NCBI RefSeq assembly: GCF_001953355.1
Contig: NZ_MPIY01000001.1
Location: 1 to 64,000, forward strand
Direction: 5' to 3'
DNA length: 64,000 nt
Source: Polynucleobacter sphagniphilus
Lineage (GTDB): Bacteria > Pseudomonadota > Gammaproteobacteria > Burkholderiales > Burkholderiaceae
Of the stretch, positions 7,911 to 17,102 are shown piece after piece (within the stretch, counting starts at the first letter, position 1; every line of letters starts with the position of its first letter). The position numbers were made by a program, and so were the translations under genes. The notes under the pieces are model-generated. The model ran no database searches. It saw only the letters and a program-made list of their open reading frames with translations, and was not told the origin of the DNA.

Positions 7911-9896
7911 TTATTTACCAGACGATAGCGCAGTTTCACGAGCGTAATTAGCAGGTAAATCAAAGAACCATCCCTGAGGGAACGTAGTAATTCTAAAAGA
8001 ATTAGCGGAAGGGTCAGACATGTACTGCCTTAAAACCGCCTCCTTAAAAGACTCATTCACAATAAATTTCGCCCTGGGCTCATAAAATTCAAACGCATTT
8101 AACCAACTAATAAATAAAGGAAGAAAACAAATTGAAGCAGCAACAAGAATATAAACTTTGTATGAACAATGCCACCTATCATAAATTTTTTCAAAAGACC
8201 AAATTAATAAAATTAGACTGAGAATGTATTGACCCATAAAATATCTCTCTGGATATACACCCCTGTAACCACCTATCCACTCAGTTAAACCAGGTCTCAT
8301 AAGAATTACAATTAAAGAATAAATCAAAAGAGAGATAAAAATTGTGATTCCAAAGAAACGACTTTTATGGTCGCTTTTATCCAAGCTAAATAGTGCAGTT
8401 AAAAAAATACATAAAAAGGTAAAAAACAAAAAGACAACAATATAGTTATTTAAATAATTATAAATAGGTGAAACTATGGGAAATAATATAGACCTGGCTA
8501 TAAATATCTCGAAAAAGTGTCCAGAAATAAAAGGCCTACCTACCAAACCATTCTGGCTAATATTTAAATTAATCCTATATATAATTAATACCGAAATTAT
8601 TATTATTAATGCTGTATTTAATAATCCTGAAATTCCTAATATTTTAAATATTTCTTTAAATTTATTCTTATTAATTAAAATACAAGCTAGTTCAAGCAAC
8701 ACGTAAGAAAACCAAATTGCAATGCAAATAGGATTAGTTAATGCGCAAATAAATATTATTATATCTAAAATATATTTTCTTGTATTTTTAAGATTTCTTC
8801 TATTAAATAATAAAACTATTTCAAACACAGGAAGAATAAATCCAATGTTAGAGATCCGCCCCAAAACTTCGTTTGAGCTATTTCCAATAGTAATTAATAC
8901 AATAGATAAAAACAAAAGCAAACGAGCTTTTGCGGAGAGATAATTTTTTGTTCCAAACCATAAGTAGGTCGCAAAAATTCCAAAGAAAATATAAGATAAA
9001 AAACCTAATATTCTAGGATAAACACTTAAATCATCACCATAAAATAACTTATTCAACCAGATACCTATTTGAAGCAACCCTAAATTTCCAAAGACAAAGT
9101 AATCACCTCTGACTAGCCATTGGGATAATAAAAAACCTTTATCCAAGAGCATGCCTGACCAGAATCCATCCTCAGTAACAATATTATTAGAAAAAATTGG
9201 ATCAGGATTCCTTAGGAAAAATATAACAATTGATAATATTAATAAAAAAGGGGCTAAAGTTAAATCATTAATATTTGAGTATCTATTAAATATTTTTTTC
9301 TTATCAATAAAAAAACTTCCAGCAATTATCAAAAATGAGAGTAAGATTAAAGTATAGTTATTTGAAAATTTACTTTCGGTATCATTTTTAAGAATGACTG
9401 TGTCGAAAATTATGATTGGCCTGCCTTGCATAGCATTCGAACTTAAAAATAAAGAATCATCAGCTCCCATCACAAACTTGCTGAATTGATTATTTGGCAG
9501 TGCTTTGCTCAGATCAACTTTAATAATGGATTTGTTTTTATTATCTGAAATCCAAATTTTGTATATTTTTATATCAGCAAAGCCATTTTGAATAGGATTG
9601 AGGACTGTATCCAATCGAATGTTTGACTTGTACTCTCCAGCGGGTAAATGTAATCGAATTACCTGTTTTTTATTCCCACCACTATATGTACTTCTGACTG
9701 ACTCAACCTCGTTATAACCCTTACCAGAATCAAGATATAGCTGTATATATCCAGAAATGTTAGATTCTAAAAGTATGTCAATTTCAAGACCATCTACTTT
9801 TTTATTGCTGCCAATACAAATATAGGCTGCTAATATTAATAATATAACGCTTGTTATAATATTAAATTCATTATTCAATATTAATTTTTTAATCAT
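7911..9896 (-). CDS. Large AT-rich polytopic membrane protein of the polysaccharide cluster
   Basis: A 661-residue membrane protein. It has an N-terminal anchor helix (about residues 13-30), a roughly 150-residue extracytoplasmic domain, then ten or more helices and a short soluble C-terminus. The layout resembles GT-C type or O-antigen polymerase-like membrane glycosyltransferases, but no diagnostic motif is recognised, so function is unassigned. Codon use is strikingly AT-rich (many ATA, TTA, AAT codons), unlike the flanking metabolic genes, which suggests recent transfer. It overlaps the start of the upstream methyltransferase's coding end by eight bases. Confidence 0.6.
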   Translation of the reverse strand: MIKKLILNNEFNIITSVILLILAAYICIGSNKKVDGLEIDILLESNISGYIQLYLDSGKGYNEVESVRSTYSGGNKKQVIRLHLPAGEYKSNIRLDTVLNPIQNGFADIKIYKIWISDNKNKSIIKVDLSKALPNNQFSKFVMGADDSLFLSSNAMQGRPIIIFDTVILKNDTESKFSNNYTLILLSFLIIAGSFFIDKKKIFNRYSNINDLTLAPFLLILSIVIFFLRNPDPIFSNNIVTEDGFWSGMLLDKGFLLSQWLVRGDYFVFGNLGLLQIGIWLNKLFYGDDLSVYPRILGFLSYIFFGIFATYLWFGTKNYLSAKARLLLFLSIVLITIGNSSNEVLGRISNIGFILPVFEIVLLFNRRNLKNTRKYILDIIIFICALTNPICIAIWFSYVLLELACILINKNKFKEIFKILGISGLLNTALIIIISVLIIYRINLNISQNGLVGRPFISGHFFEIFIARSILFPIVSPIYNYLNNYIVVFLFFTFLCIFLTALFSLDKSDHKSRFFGITIFISLLIYSLIVILMRPGLTEWIGGYRGVYPERYFMGQYILSLILLIWSFEKIYDRWHCSYKVYILVAASICFLPLFISWLNAFEFYEPRAKFIVNESFKEAVLRQYMSDPSANSFRITTFPQGWFFDLPANYARETALSSGK

Positions 9897-10662
9897 GGTT
9901 TATTTTAAGAACCATAACATCCTGCCCAAAACCTAAGCCACTATTATTCCCCCACCACTGGCCTGTTAAGGTTTGTCCCACCTTCACAAGACCGGAGCCC
10001 TCAATTATTTCCTGTAACTTTTGCTCTTCATAAGCTACCGCACCAGTTGGGTAATCAATATTGTTGATAAAACAACCATCAGCATGTTTATGCTCAAACC
10101 GTAAACTCCAAGGCGTTAAATCAACCATTCTTGCTTGCCTCAAAATCTCATCATTTACGATAAAGCAAGTGATCAGAATTTTTCCTTCTGGCTTTAATAC
10201 CCTATGAAATTCTTTTAGGTAATAGGAGATATCCAATTCAAACATATGTGTAAATACACTCCATAGAAAAATTTTATCTACAGATGAGTCTTTACATGGA
10301 ATACTGTATTTATCTAGTCGATCCTTGCCAGTTGGGTTGTGTAATTGATCCTCTACATCAAAGTGATGAAACTGAAAGTTGGTAAATTTTGATTGAATAT
10401 TTTCTTTACACCACTCGATACTTCGCCCAATAATATCAATCCCATCATATGTTCCTGTGGTTACAAATTGCGTTAACGGAATTGCGTCCCTTCCGATGCC
10501 ACAGCCTATTTCAAGAATGGAATCCGTTGGCCGCATATCGACATATTTTTTTAAATACTCGAAATGGCCGAAAGCGATATCATCAAAGTCTGAAACTCCT
10601 CCACCAGTCATATTAAGTAAATCAATGGGTATATCAAAACCTAAAAAATTATATGTTTCCAT
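9889..10662 (-). CDS. SAM-dependent class I methyltransferase
   Basis: A 257-residue Rossmann-fold methyltransferase. Motif I is SILEIGCGIGRDAIPL (about residue 44), an acidic residue follows in GIDIIGRSIEW, and the post-I region shows FDVEDQL and KIFLWSVFTHMF, with the EFHRVLKPEGKILITC helix-strand typical of Methyltransf_11/25. In a glycan cluster it probably methylates a sugar or a terminal residue. It sits one base downstream of the WsaF-like glycosyltransferase and overlaps the membrane-protein gene that follows. Confidence 0.8.
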   Translation of the reverse strand: METYNFLGFDIPIDLLNMTGGGVSDFDDIAFGHFEYLKKYVDMRPTDSILEIGCGIGRDAIPLTQFVTTGTYDGIDIIGRSIEWCKENIQSKFTNFQFHHFDVEDQLHNPTGKDRLDKYSIPCKDSSVDKIFLWSVFTHMFELDISYYLKEFHRVLKPEGKILITCFIVNDEILRQARMVDLTPWSLRFEHKHADGCFINNIDYPTGAVAYEEQKLQEIIEGSGLVKVGQTLTGQWWGNNSGLGFGQDVMVLKINHD

Positions 10663-10663
10663 A

Positions 10664-11944
10664 TCAAACGTCCTCGTTATTAATTATTGTTAAAAATTTA
10701 TCTGCAATTTCTTTTGCATAAGCACTCTCAAAAATATAAGAATTATTAGCAATCTTGGCAATTGGTTTTGACCCACTCTCAAAACATAAAACTGCATTTT
10801 CTATTTCATTCGCAAGCCTTTGAGGTGAAACCTTTTCAAGACTCAATATATTATTGTGATGAAGTGCTAAGTTTTTGTTTTCAAAATTATTTGTTATGGT
10901 TACACAACCAGCATTGGCCATCTCCAAAGGAGGATAACTGGGGTGAGGACTCAGCATCAGTGAAATTCCTATGGCAGATCTGCTTAACAAATCCGCATAT
11001 TCCATAAACGGCAGCTTACCCAAAATGCATTTATTTTCTAGCTCATTAACCAATAAATTGGAAAAATTCTCACCAACAAATATCACTTGATAACCGAGAT
11101 TCTTCGAAGGCTCACTAAATTGCCATAGCCTCAAAGCTTCAACAATAACTTCAAAACAATTTCTAGCTACGGATGGCCTTCCATACACAAGTATGATTTT
11201 TTCTTTTTTACATTCTCTCAGGGCTCTAGTAATTTCCTCATTGACAACAAATGGAATTAAATATTGACTTTTAAACTTGTACTTATCAGTCATGAAATCA
11301 AACAATTCCTGCGAATTCATCAAAGCAATAGTTTGATCTTCATTATGGTATGTTGCCTCACTAATGGCATAGTGATTTGACCATTGATAAAAACCAGGTT
11401 CAAAATCTTGAATTAAATATATTAGATCCAAAGAGCGTCTAAACATTGATTTTTGCATTTTTGCAAGCCGAAAACCTAACTCAGCTGTCCACCAAGCTGT
11501 CGCAAAGAAAATATCGTTTTTTCTAATGGAAATTGGGTTAGCTTTATATTCGAAAAGATCAACTACCAAACAACCTTTGGGATCCTCATTGGGTCTGCCA
11601 ACTAGAAAGGTTTTGTTTAGTCGTCTAGAAACCTCAGAAATTGATTCCCTATTTACGGAATCAGAAGTAATTATGATTCTGATGTCAATATTTTCTGGTA
11701 AGCTAATAATTATTTCATTAGCTACTTTTAAGGCCGTCGCAATGCCACCATAAATCTTTTCTGGCTTTGCGGTTGGAAGCAGGATATTAAATCTTGGTCG
11801 CATATTATCCGAACGTGAAGCATGAACCGGATAAATTTCACTTATGAAATTGTAGAATTTTGATCTACTCCCCTCGCCCCCCGTTAACCAGGGGCGAGCT
11901 CGATCTCTTAATATACGCACAAGATCTTTGCTAGTAATTTTCAT
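10664..11944 (-). CDS. WsaF-like glycosyltransferase (GT4-type, rhamnan assembly family)
   Basis: A 426-residue GT-B fold glycosyltransferase. It contains ILLPTAKPEKIYGGIATAL near the N-terminus, YLIQDFEPGFYQWSNHYAIS (about residue 186), which closely follows the QD-EPGFY-WS signature of WsaF-type rhamnosyltransferases, and a donor-binding C-domain with ILVYGRPSVARNCFEV and SPHPSYPPLEMANAGC. WsaF builds L-rhamnose linkages in S-layer glycans; rhamnose as the donor here is inference from family. It is two bases from the upstream MTase-RgpF fusion gene and in the same run. Confidence 0.75.
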   Translation of the reverse strand: MKITSKDLVRILRDRARPWLTGGEGSRSKFYNFISEIYPVHASRSDNMRPRFNILLPTAKPEKIYGGIATALKVANEIIISLPENIDIRIIITSDSVNRESISEVSRRLNKTFLVGRPNEDPKGCLVVDLFEYKANPISIRKNDIFFATAWWTAELGFRLAKMQKSMFRRSLDLIYLIQDFEPGFYQWSNHYAISEATYHNEDQTIALMNSQELFDFMTDKYKFKSQYLIPFVVNEEITRALRECKKEKIILVYGRPSVARNCFEVIVEALRLWQFSEPSKNLGYQVIFVGENFSNLLVNELENKCILGKLPFMEYADLLSRSAIGISLMLSPHPSYPPLEMANAGCVTITNNFENKNLALHHNNILSLEKVSPQRLANEIENAVLCFESGSKPIAKIANNSYIFESAYAKEIADKFLTIINNEDV

Positions 11945-11946
11945 CT

Positions 11947-14895
11947 CTAATTGCCTTTAATATTGCCTGAGCTAACTGGCAAACTTATATAACCACTTTT
12001 TTCCACAACAAATAACATTGATCTCTCAATGGAGTGGGCTAGCGTTCCATCTGTCTGCCCCTTTTCTTGCTCAAAATCATCGTAGGACAACCCCAAATCA
12101 AGCAATGGTTTAATGGCATCTCTTTTTGCCCAAAACATAGTGCTAGTTGGAAATTCCAGTAACCCAGCCCCCGAAACCTCAACTCCAATCTTTTGGAGTA
12201 ATTTTTTAGCCGCCAAAAAGTCATAGCCCCAGTTTCTCAAATCTTTAACAGGGCCATAATGTTCTGAATATACAAGACCTATACTCTGCTCCTCAAAAAT
12301 TTTAAGAATAGATTTAACGATATCAGGTGAACCTATCAAATTCTTCCTTAGAAATCCACCCCACTCTGAGTATTTTTTATCGTGCGTTGATTTCTTAGTG
12401 TGGAGATGAAGAATGACCTCTTCATCTTTGATATATTTTCCAGTCTCAACAACAAATGGAGCTACGTCCCTCCCACGATTTTGACACAACACTACATCAC
12501 CTTGTAATCCAAACTTTTTAATAGTTTTGACTAAAAAAATTTTTTTTTCTTCGGAGTCCGTGGTGACTAGCAACCTCATAGGCATGGATAAATTAGATAT
12601 TTCTCCTAGAATTTCCTCTGCAACATCAATATAAAAACAATGAATGACGGCCAGTATTTTAGGTATTTTTAATTCGAAATCATTAACATCAATTAGCGGA
12701 AGTTGTATGGGTTTTGAATGTCCGTCCAATGGATTGAAGGCTTGTTGAGCGCCATTTTCGCCAAATATTATTGCGTCGGCAATGGCTTGTTGTGAAAAAG
12801 AATCAACATTCTTTTTCTGCAATTCCGTCGCCTTGGCAATGCTCCTCCTTGAAAAGCAATGAGTGCTTATATAGGAAACAATATTATTATCAATGTAACC
12901 ATGAAGCTCGTTACTTTCTATGCTTAAAAGCCCCGTAGTCAAAATTTGAATTTTGAAATACGGGAATCCCATGCCTATTAACTGTCTCCACGAGTGAATT
13001 GTTGGATTTTTTATCGAACCCAAGCCATCCGTAATCTCATAAAGTTCTTTAGAAGTAATTCCATATTCAGCTAGCTTTAAATGAAAATTAATCTCAACCT
13101 CTGTAATTAATTTATCTTTATTTGTATAGTAAGGCAGAGATGCGAGCACATCGAGTGCCTTCTTATTTATTCCCCGCTCATTTATGCAAAAAAAATAGCT
13201 CTGATAATGCGGGGTGATTTCATTATTTTTTGTTAAAAATACAACATCTGAATTTATCTTTTCTATGCTGTTTTTTTGCTCTAAGAGCTGCTCCATTGAT
13301 CCAACAATACAAACACTATCGTTTGTAAATGTAATTGACTTAGCTACCTCTAAACACCCAATTATGTTTACACAATCTTTCCAGGCCCCAAAATCGAATG
13401 CGTAATTTTCTCGTGTAATTTGAAAGTCTGATTGATTGTCCCCAGCATCAACCGTTTCCTCAAAATGATCCGTATTAATAATTAAAATTAGCTTATAACC
13501 AACATCCTTATATTGCTGTATTTGTAATACCTGCATCCTACTCAAATAACCTTTTGGTGAGTAAGCAACGTATACGAGCAAATCATCTTCAGCTGTAATA
13601 TTTCCCGTTTTATCAATTCTATAGTGGGCTCTTTTGCTAGCGTGAGGCAAACCCATCATGATTGAGTCAAATTCATATAGATTTTCTTTTGACTCGTGGA
13701 TCCCTTGTTTTTCTTGTAATTTAAAAACCAAATGACGTCTAAAGCCATACCACCCTTCAGCTTTTAATAACTTAATTGCATAGGGAATTCTTTTGTATAA
13801 ATTTAGATTAAAAAAGTATTTAAAAATACCTCTTGAATTGGTTAAAGCTTTCACTACCCTACTTGCCAACCTCAATGGCTTAGTGATCTTCCAGCTTGTA
13901 GAATTTAGTAGACTATTGTTTGTATATTCAGAATTTGCAAGCTGAAGATCTAAAATTTTATTTCGGTTTTTTTCACTAAGAACAAGCTCTTTAAGTCTAA
14001 TTTTTTCTTCCAGCAGTACTGCATTTTTCTGGCGCTCGACTTGAGCCATTCTCTGACTTTGAAAAACGTCTTCATCTGACGACATGGCCTTATTCGACCA
14101 TAAATTATTCTTTTGGTGATAAATTGGGTCTAATAAATAAGATAGGTTACTGAGTTCCAAATGTCCGGTTATTACACTTTCATCTTTTCCAGAGATTACT
14201 CGCCTACCTAGCGAATTATTACGCTCATCATTTTTTCTAACAACACAAATTGAGTTAATAAATTCTATGGAGTGTATTTTAGAAAGTGTCTCTGAACTAA
14301 TGCTAAATTTGTACTCCTCAAAAAAAGGACGCAACACATCTTCCCTGGATTTATCTAGACCCCAATGTTCGTAATTAATAACATCGGCTAACCTTTTAAA
14401 AAAAGATATGGATGACAAGGGGTCGTATAGTCCACCTTCAAATGAGCTCCAATAGCTACAATGAAGATCCTCGACTATGTAAAGACCTCCATTAGATAGC
14501 GCCGAAAAATATATTGAAAAAGACTTGATAATGTCACTTGATTTATGCGAGCCATCATCAATAATGATGTCGTAATATTGACTACATTCTTTTATTTTAC
14601 AAACGACTTCGCTAGAATTTGCATCCCCAATAAAGACATTGATGCGTGAGTCAGAAAAATGAAGGTTGGCACATCCTGGATTAATATCGCACCCAACAAA
14701 AACTCGCCCCTTTTTAAAGTACTCCGCCCATAACTCTAAAGATCCGCCATTTTGAATTCCAATCTCCAAAAGATGCAATTCATGATTTTGGAATTCATCA
14801 AATAATCGAGAGTACTCAGATAAGTAAAGCGACCACTTATCAGATAACTTTCCAGAACGTCTAAGGCATATATCCTCCAAAAGATTGTTAGTCAT
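11947..14895 (-). CDS. Methyltransferase / rhamnan synthesis F (RgpF) fusion protein
   Basis: A 982-residue multidomain protein. Residues about 1-225 form a CmcI-like SAM methyltransferase: LLEIGIQNGGSLELWAEYF, VFVGCDINPG and DIIIDDGSHKSSD. A charged, coiled-coil-prone linker (about 280-335) follows. Residues about 420-640 form a first RgpF-like unit (VYVAYSPKGYLSRMQV, NYAFDFGAWKD). Residues about 740-970 form a canonical RgpF unit: VIHCFYIDVAEEIL, CQNRGRDVAPF, ILHLHTKKSTH and TSTMFWAKRDA. RgpF proteins act in polyrhamnose assembly next to ABC exporters. Its start overlaps the Wzt stop by eight bases. A methyl-capped glycan is a reasonable inference, since Wzt carries a glycan-recognition domain. 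Confidence 0.8.
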   Translation of the reverse strand: MTNNLLEDICLRRSGKLSDKWSLYLSEYSRLFDEFQNHELHLLEIGIQNGGSLELWAEYFKKGRVFVGCDINPGCANLHFSDSRINVFIGDANSSEVVCKIKECSQYYDIIIDDGSHKSSDIIKSFSIYFSALSNGGLYIVEDLHCSYWSSFEGGLYDPLSSISFFKRLADVINYEHWGLDKSREDVLRPFFEEYKFSISSETLSKIHSIEFINSICVVRKNDERNNSLGRRVISGKDESVITGHLELSNLSYLLDPIYHQKNNLWSNKAMSSDEDVFQSQRMAQVERQKNAVLLEEKIRLKELVLSEKNRNKILDLQLANSEYTNNSLLNSTSWKITKPLRLASRVVKALTNSRGIFKYFFNLNLYKRIPYAIKLLKAEGWYGFRRHLVFKLQEKQGIHESKENLYEFDSIMMGLPHASKRAHYRIDKTGNITAEDDLLVYVAYSPKGYLSRMQVLQIQQYKDVGYKLILIINTDHFEETVDAGDNQSDFQITRENYAFDFGAWKDCVNIIGCLEVAKSITFTNDSVCIVGSMEQLLEQKNSIEKINSDVVFLTKNNEITPHYQSYFFCINERGINKKALDVLASLPYYTNKDKLITEVEINFHLKLAEYGITSKELYEITDGLGSIKNPTIHSWRQLIGMGFPYFKIQILTTGLLSIESNELHGYIDNNIVSYISTHCFSRRSIAKATELQKKNVDSFSQQAIADAIIFGENGAQQAFNPLDGHSKPIQLPLIDVNDFELKIPKILAVIHCFYIDVAEEILGEISNLSMPMRLLVTTDSEEKKIFLVKTIKKFGLQGDVVLCQNRGRDVAPFVVETGKYIKDEEVILHLHTKKSTHDKKYSEWGGFLRKNLIGSPDIVKSILKIFEEQSIGLVYSEHYGPVKDLRNWGYDFLAAKKLLQKIGVEVSGAGLLEFPTSTMFWAKRDAIKPLLDLGLSYDDFEQEKGQTDGTLAHSIERSMLFVVEKSGYISLPVSSGNIKGN

Positions 14896-16255
14896 GAGTC
14901 ACTTTCATCTGCACCTTCTCTACCTGAATCCCTACCAAGCCATATCTAATTTTGCTTGATGAGACATTGATAATTAACGCGTCGTGCAACCAATGATGCT
15001 GCAGATTATCGTAATAATCTCCATCCGCCACTGACACCATTACCGCATACTCACCATTAGGCAACATTGGCAAGGAGAATTCAAAAAGGCCTTTAAAAGT
15101 AAGGCCAGCGCTTATTTCAATTGGATTGATGCTTGTATAAGGAATAGTATTTTCACCAAATAAGTCCTGCCCCAAGCGATCTCTAACTAGAAAACCCAAT
15201 ATGGGGCTTTTGAGAGTTTCCCGAGCAACAGCCTTTATTTCCAAGCAAACCCTCTCGCCGCCTACAAACATCGTACCTTTACCATCAGAAAGCTTGGTTA
15301 GTTTGACAGCCAATATTTCAGCGCCACCAGTACGCCATCCTTTTGCGGCATCGAGATTATTCTCAACATCAAGAGTAGCTATATCGCACACAATCACTGG
15401 GGGACCCTCAAAAAAGTTATTTGCATCATCAATGAACTCTGGTTTTGCAGCGCCAGACAATGTAGATGAAAGCCGAACTTCGTCACCATATATTTCTTGC
15501 AGGGTAAATTGCAAATAAGCTTCAGCAATTAGTTTTGTAGCTCCAATCTGCTCAATGAGCCCTTTCTTAAGCCATAGAGCTGACTGGCATAAATTTTGTA
15601 CTGCTGCAATATCATGACTTACAAAAATTAGTGCCCCGTTTTTTTGAAAATTTCGTATAAATCGCATGCATTTTTGAGTAAAAACTGCATCACCGACCGC
15701 CAGGGCCTCATCAATTACTAGTATATCTGCATCTACATGGGCTATGACTGCGAAAGCCAATCGCACAAGCATTCCACTGGAATACGTTTTTACTGGTTGT
15801 TCAATAAACTCTCCGATATCAGCAAAGCTCTCTATCTTTTGAAAGCGCTCGTCAATTTCAACCTTACTTAATCCAAGTATTGAGGCATTAAGGTAAACAT
15901 TTTCACGCCCTGTAAACTCAGGATTAAAGCCAGACCCCAACTCCAAAAGTGCTGCAACCTTTCCATGAACTTGAACAGTGCCGTTTGTTGGGTTCAACGT
16001 CCCACAAATAATTTGAAGTAGAGTTGACTTACCAGATCCATTGCGCCCTATGATTGCTAAGGTCTCACCTTTGCGAAGCTGAAAAGATACATCGTTTAAT
16101 GCCCAAAATTCTCGAAAATAACGCTGATTATTCTTACCTAAAAGTCTTGCAATTTTAGGCAGAATAAATTGCTTTAATCTATCGCTCGGACGATCATAAA
16201 TTTCATATCGCTTACCGAGACCAGTGACGTTAATTGCAATTTCCTCAAATGACAT
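14888..16255 (-). CDS. wzt: Polysaccharide ABC exporter ATP-binding protein Wzt with C-terminal carbohydrate-binding domain
   Basis: ATPase of a Wzm/Wzt-type exporter that moves a finished lipid-linked polysaccharide across the inner membrane. Visible are Walker A (IIGRNGSGKSTLLQ), the signature region (VKTYSSGMLVRLAFAVI), Walker B (ADILVIDEALAVGDAVF) and the H-loop (FVSHDIAAVQ). After about residue 240 a roughly 210-residue beta-rich domain follows, as in Wzt proteins that recognise a terminal modification. I chose ATG 16255 because a AAGAAAAGG Shine-Dalgarno lies just upstream and it leaves an 11-base overlap with wzm. An in-frame start at 16297 would add 14 residues unlike the family. Confidence 0.9.
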   Translation of the reverse strand: MSFEEIAINVTGLGKRYEIYDRPSDRLKQFILPKIARLLGKNNQRYFREFWALNDVSFQLRKGETLAIIGRNGSGKSTLLQIICGTLNPTNGTVQVHGKVAALLELGSGFNPEFTGRENVYLNASILGLSKVEIDERFQKIESFADIGEFIEQPVKTYSSGMLVRLAFAVIAHVDADILVIDEALAVGDAVFTQKCMRFIRNFQKNGALIFVSHDIAAVQNLCQSALWLKKGLIEQIGATKLIAEAYLQFTLQEIYGDEVRLSSTLSGAAKPEFIDDANNFFEGPPVIVCDIATLDVENNLDAAKGWRTGGAEILAVKLTKLSDGKGTMFVGGERVCLEIKAVARETLKSPILGFLVRDRLGQDLFGENTIPYTSINPIEISAGLTFKGLFEFSLPMLPNGEYAVMVSVADGDYYDNLQHHWLHDALIINVSSSKIRYGLVGIQVEKVQMKVTHD

Positions 16256-17087
16256 CAGCAAAACCTTTTCTTGTTTTCTGGAACCATGCAAAACCAAGTA
16301 ACATAACCGAAATTGCTATCAACGTGTAGGCTCCAAGTCCTATCCAAGAAGGCGGCTCCCCAAATATCAGCACAGCTCGTGCCTGCTCAATAATAAAACT
16401 TAATGGATTAAGCATGATCCAAATTTGAAACTCTGAAGGCACAGCTGTAATTGGATAAAAAACTGGTGATAAAAACATAAGAAGGGTAGTTAAAATGTTA
16501 ACTGTCTGACCCACATCTCTTACGAATACACCAATAGATGCAATAAACCAAGAAATACCCATAATTAATAACATCAGAGGAAATAGCACAATTGGCAAAA
16601 AAATAATTGTCCAATTGATAAAACCATTAATCAATAAAAAACCTAAAATGAGCACACCAAATCCGACTAGAGAATGGAAAAGAGCAGCACCAAAATTAAT
16701 TACTGGCAATATTTCCAATGGGAAAACTACCTTCTTGACATAATTTGAATTTACCAACATTAATCCGGGAGCCCGGTTGATTGCCTCTGAAAATAATCCA
16801 AATACAATCATTCCTACAAATAATATCAGTGCGAATTCAGCCTTACTATTAGAGCCCGCCGAACCCCAGCGCGACTTAAAAACTACCGAAAACACAAAAG
16901 TGTAAATTACAAGCATCAGAATGGGATTAAAGAATGACCATGTCAACCCCATTACCGAACCTTTATAGCGCCCGATCACCTCACGCTTTGTCATCTGGTA
17001 AACCAGCTGTCTATTTTTAATTAAACTACTGAATAATGCCTTTAATGAGGCAGGCGGATGCGAGTGTGGATTAATTATTTGACTCAT
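16245..17087 (-). CDS. wzm: Polysaccharide ABC exporter permease Wzm
   Basis: A 280-residue ABC-2 type permease with six membrane helices. It starts with a short cytoplasmic segment carrying YQMTKREVIGRYKGSVMG, the conserved motif of TagG/Wzm permeases, and later has FVRDVGQTVNILTTLLMF and the FYPITAVP loop. With the ATPase encoded directly downstream (11-base overlap) it forms the inner-membrane exporter. The pair shows that the glycan of this locus is completed in the cytoplasm and exported by the ABC route, not by Wzx/Wzy. Confidence 0.9.
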   Translation of the reverse strand: MSQIINPHSHPPASLKALFSSLIKNRQLVYQMTKREVIGRYKGSVMGLTWSFFNPILMLVIYTFVFSVVFKSRWGSAGSNSKAEFALILFVGMIVFGLFSEAINRAPGLMLVNSNYVKKVVFPLEILPVINFGAALFHSLVGFGVLILGFLLINGFINWTIIFLPIVLFPLMLLIMGISWFIASIGVFVRDVGQTVNILTTLLMFLSPVFYPITAVPSEFQIWIMLNPLSFIIEQARAVLIFGEPPSWIGLGAYTLIAISVMLLGFAWFQKTRKGFADVI

Positions 17088-17102
17088 AACAATTTATAAT
17101 TT

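Noticed and set aside
15201..15518. A 105-codon frame on the plus strand inside wzt.
   Set aside because: Antisense to a clear Wzt C-terminal domain with no independent evidence.
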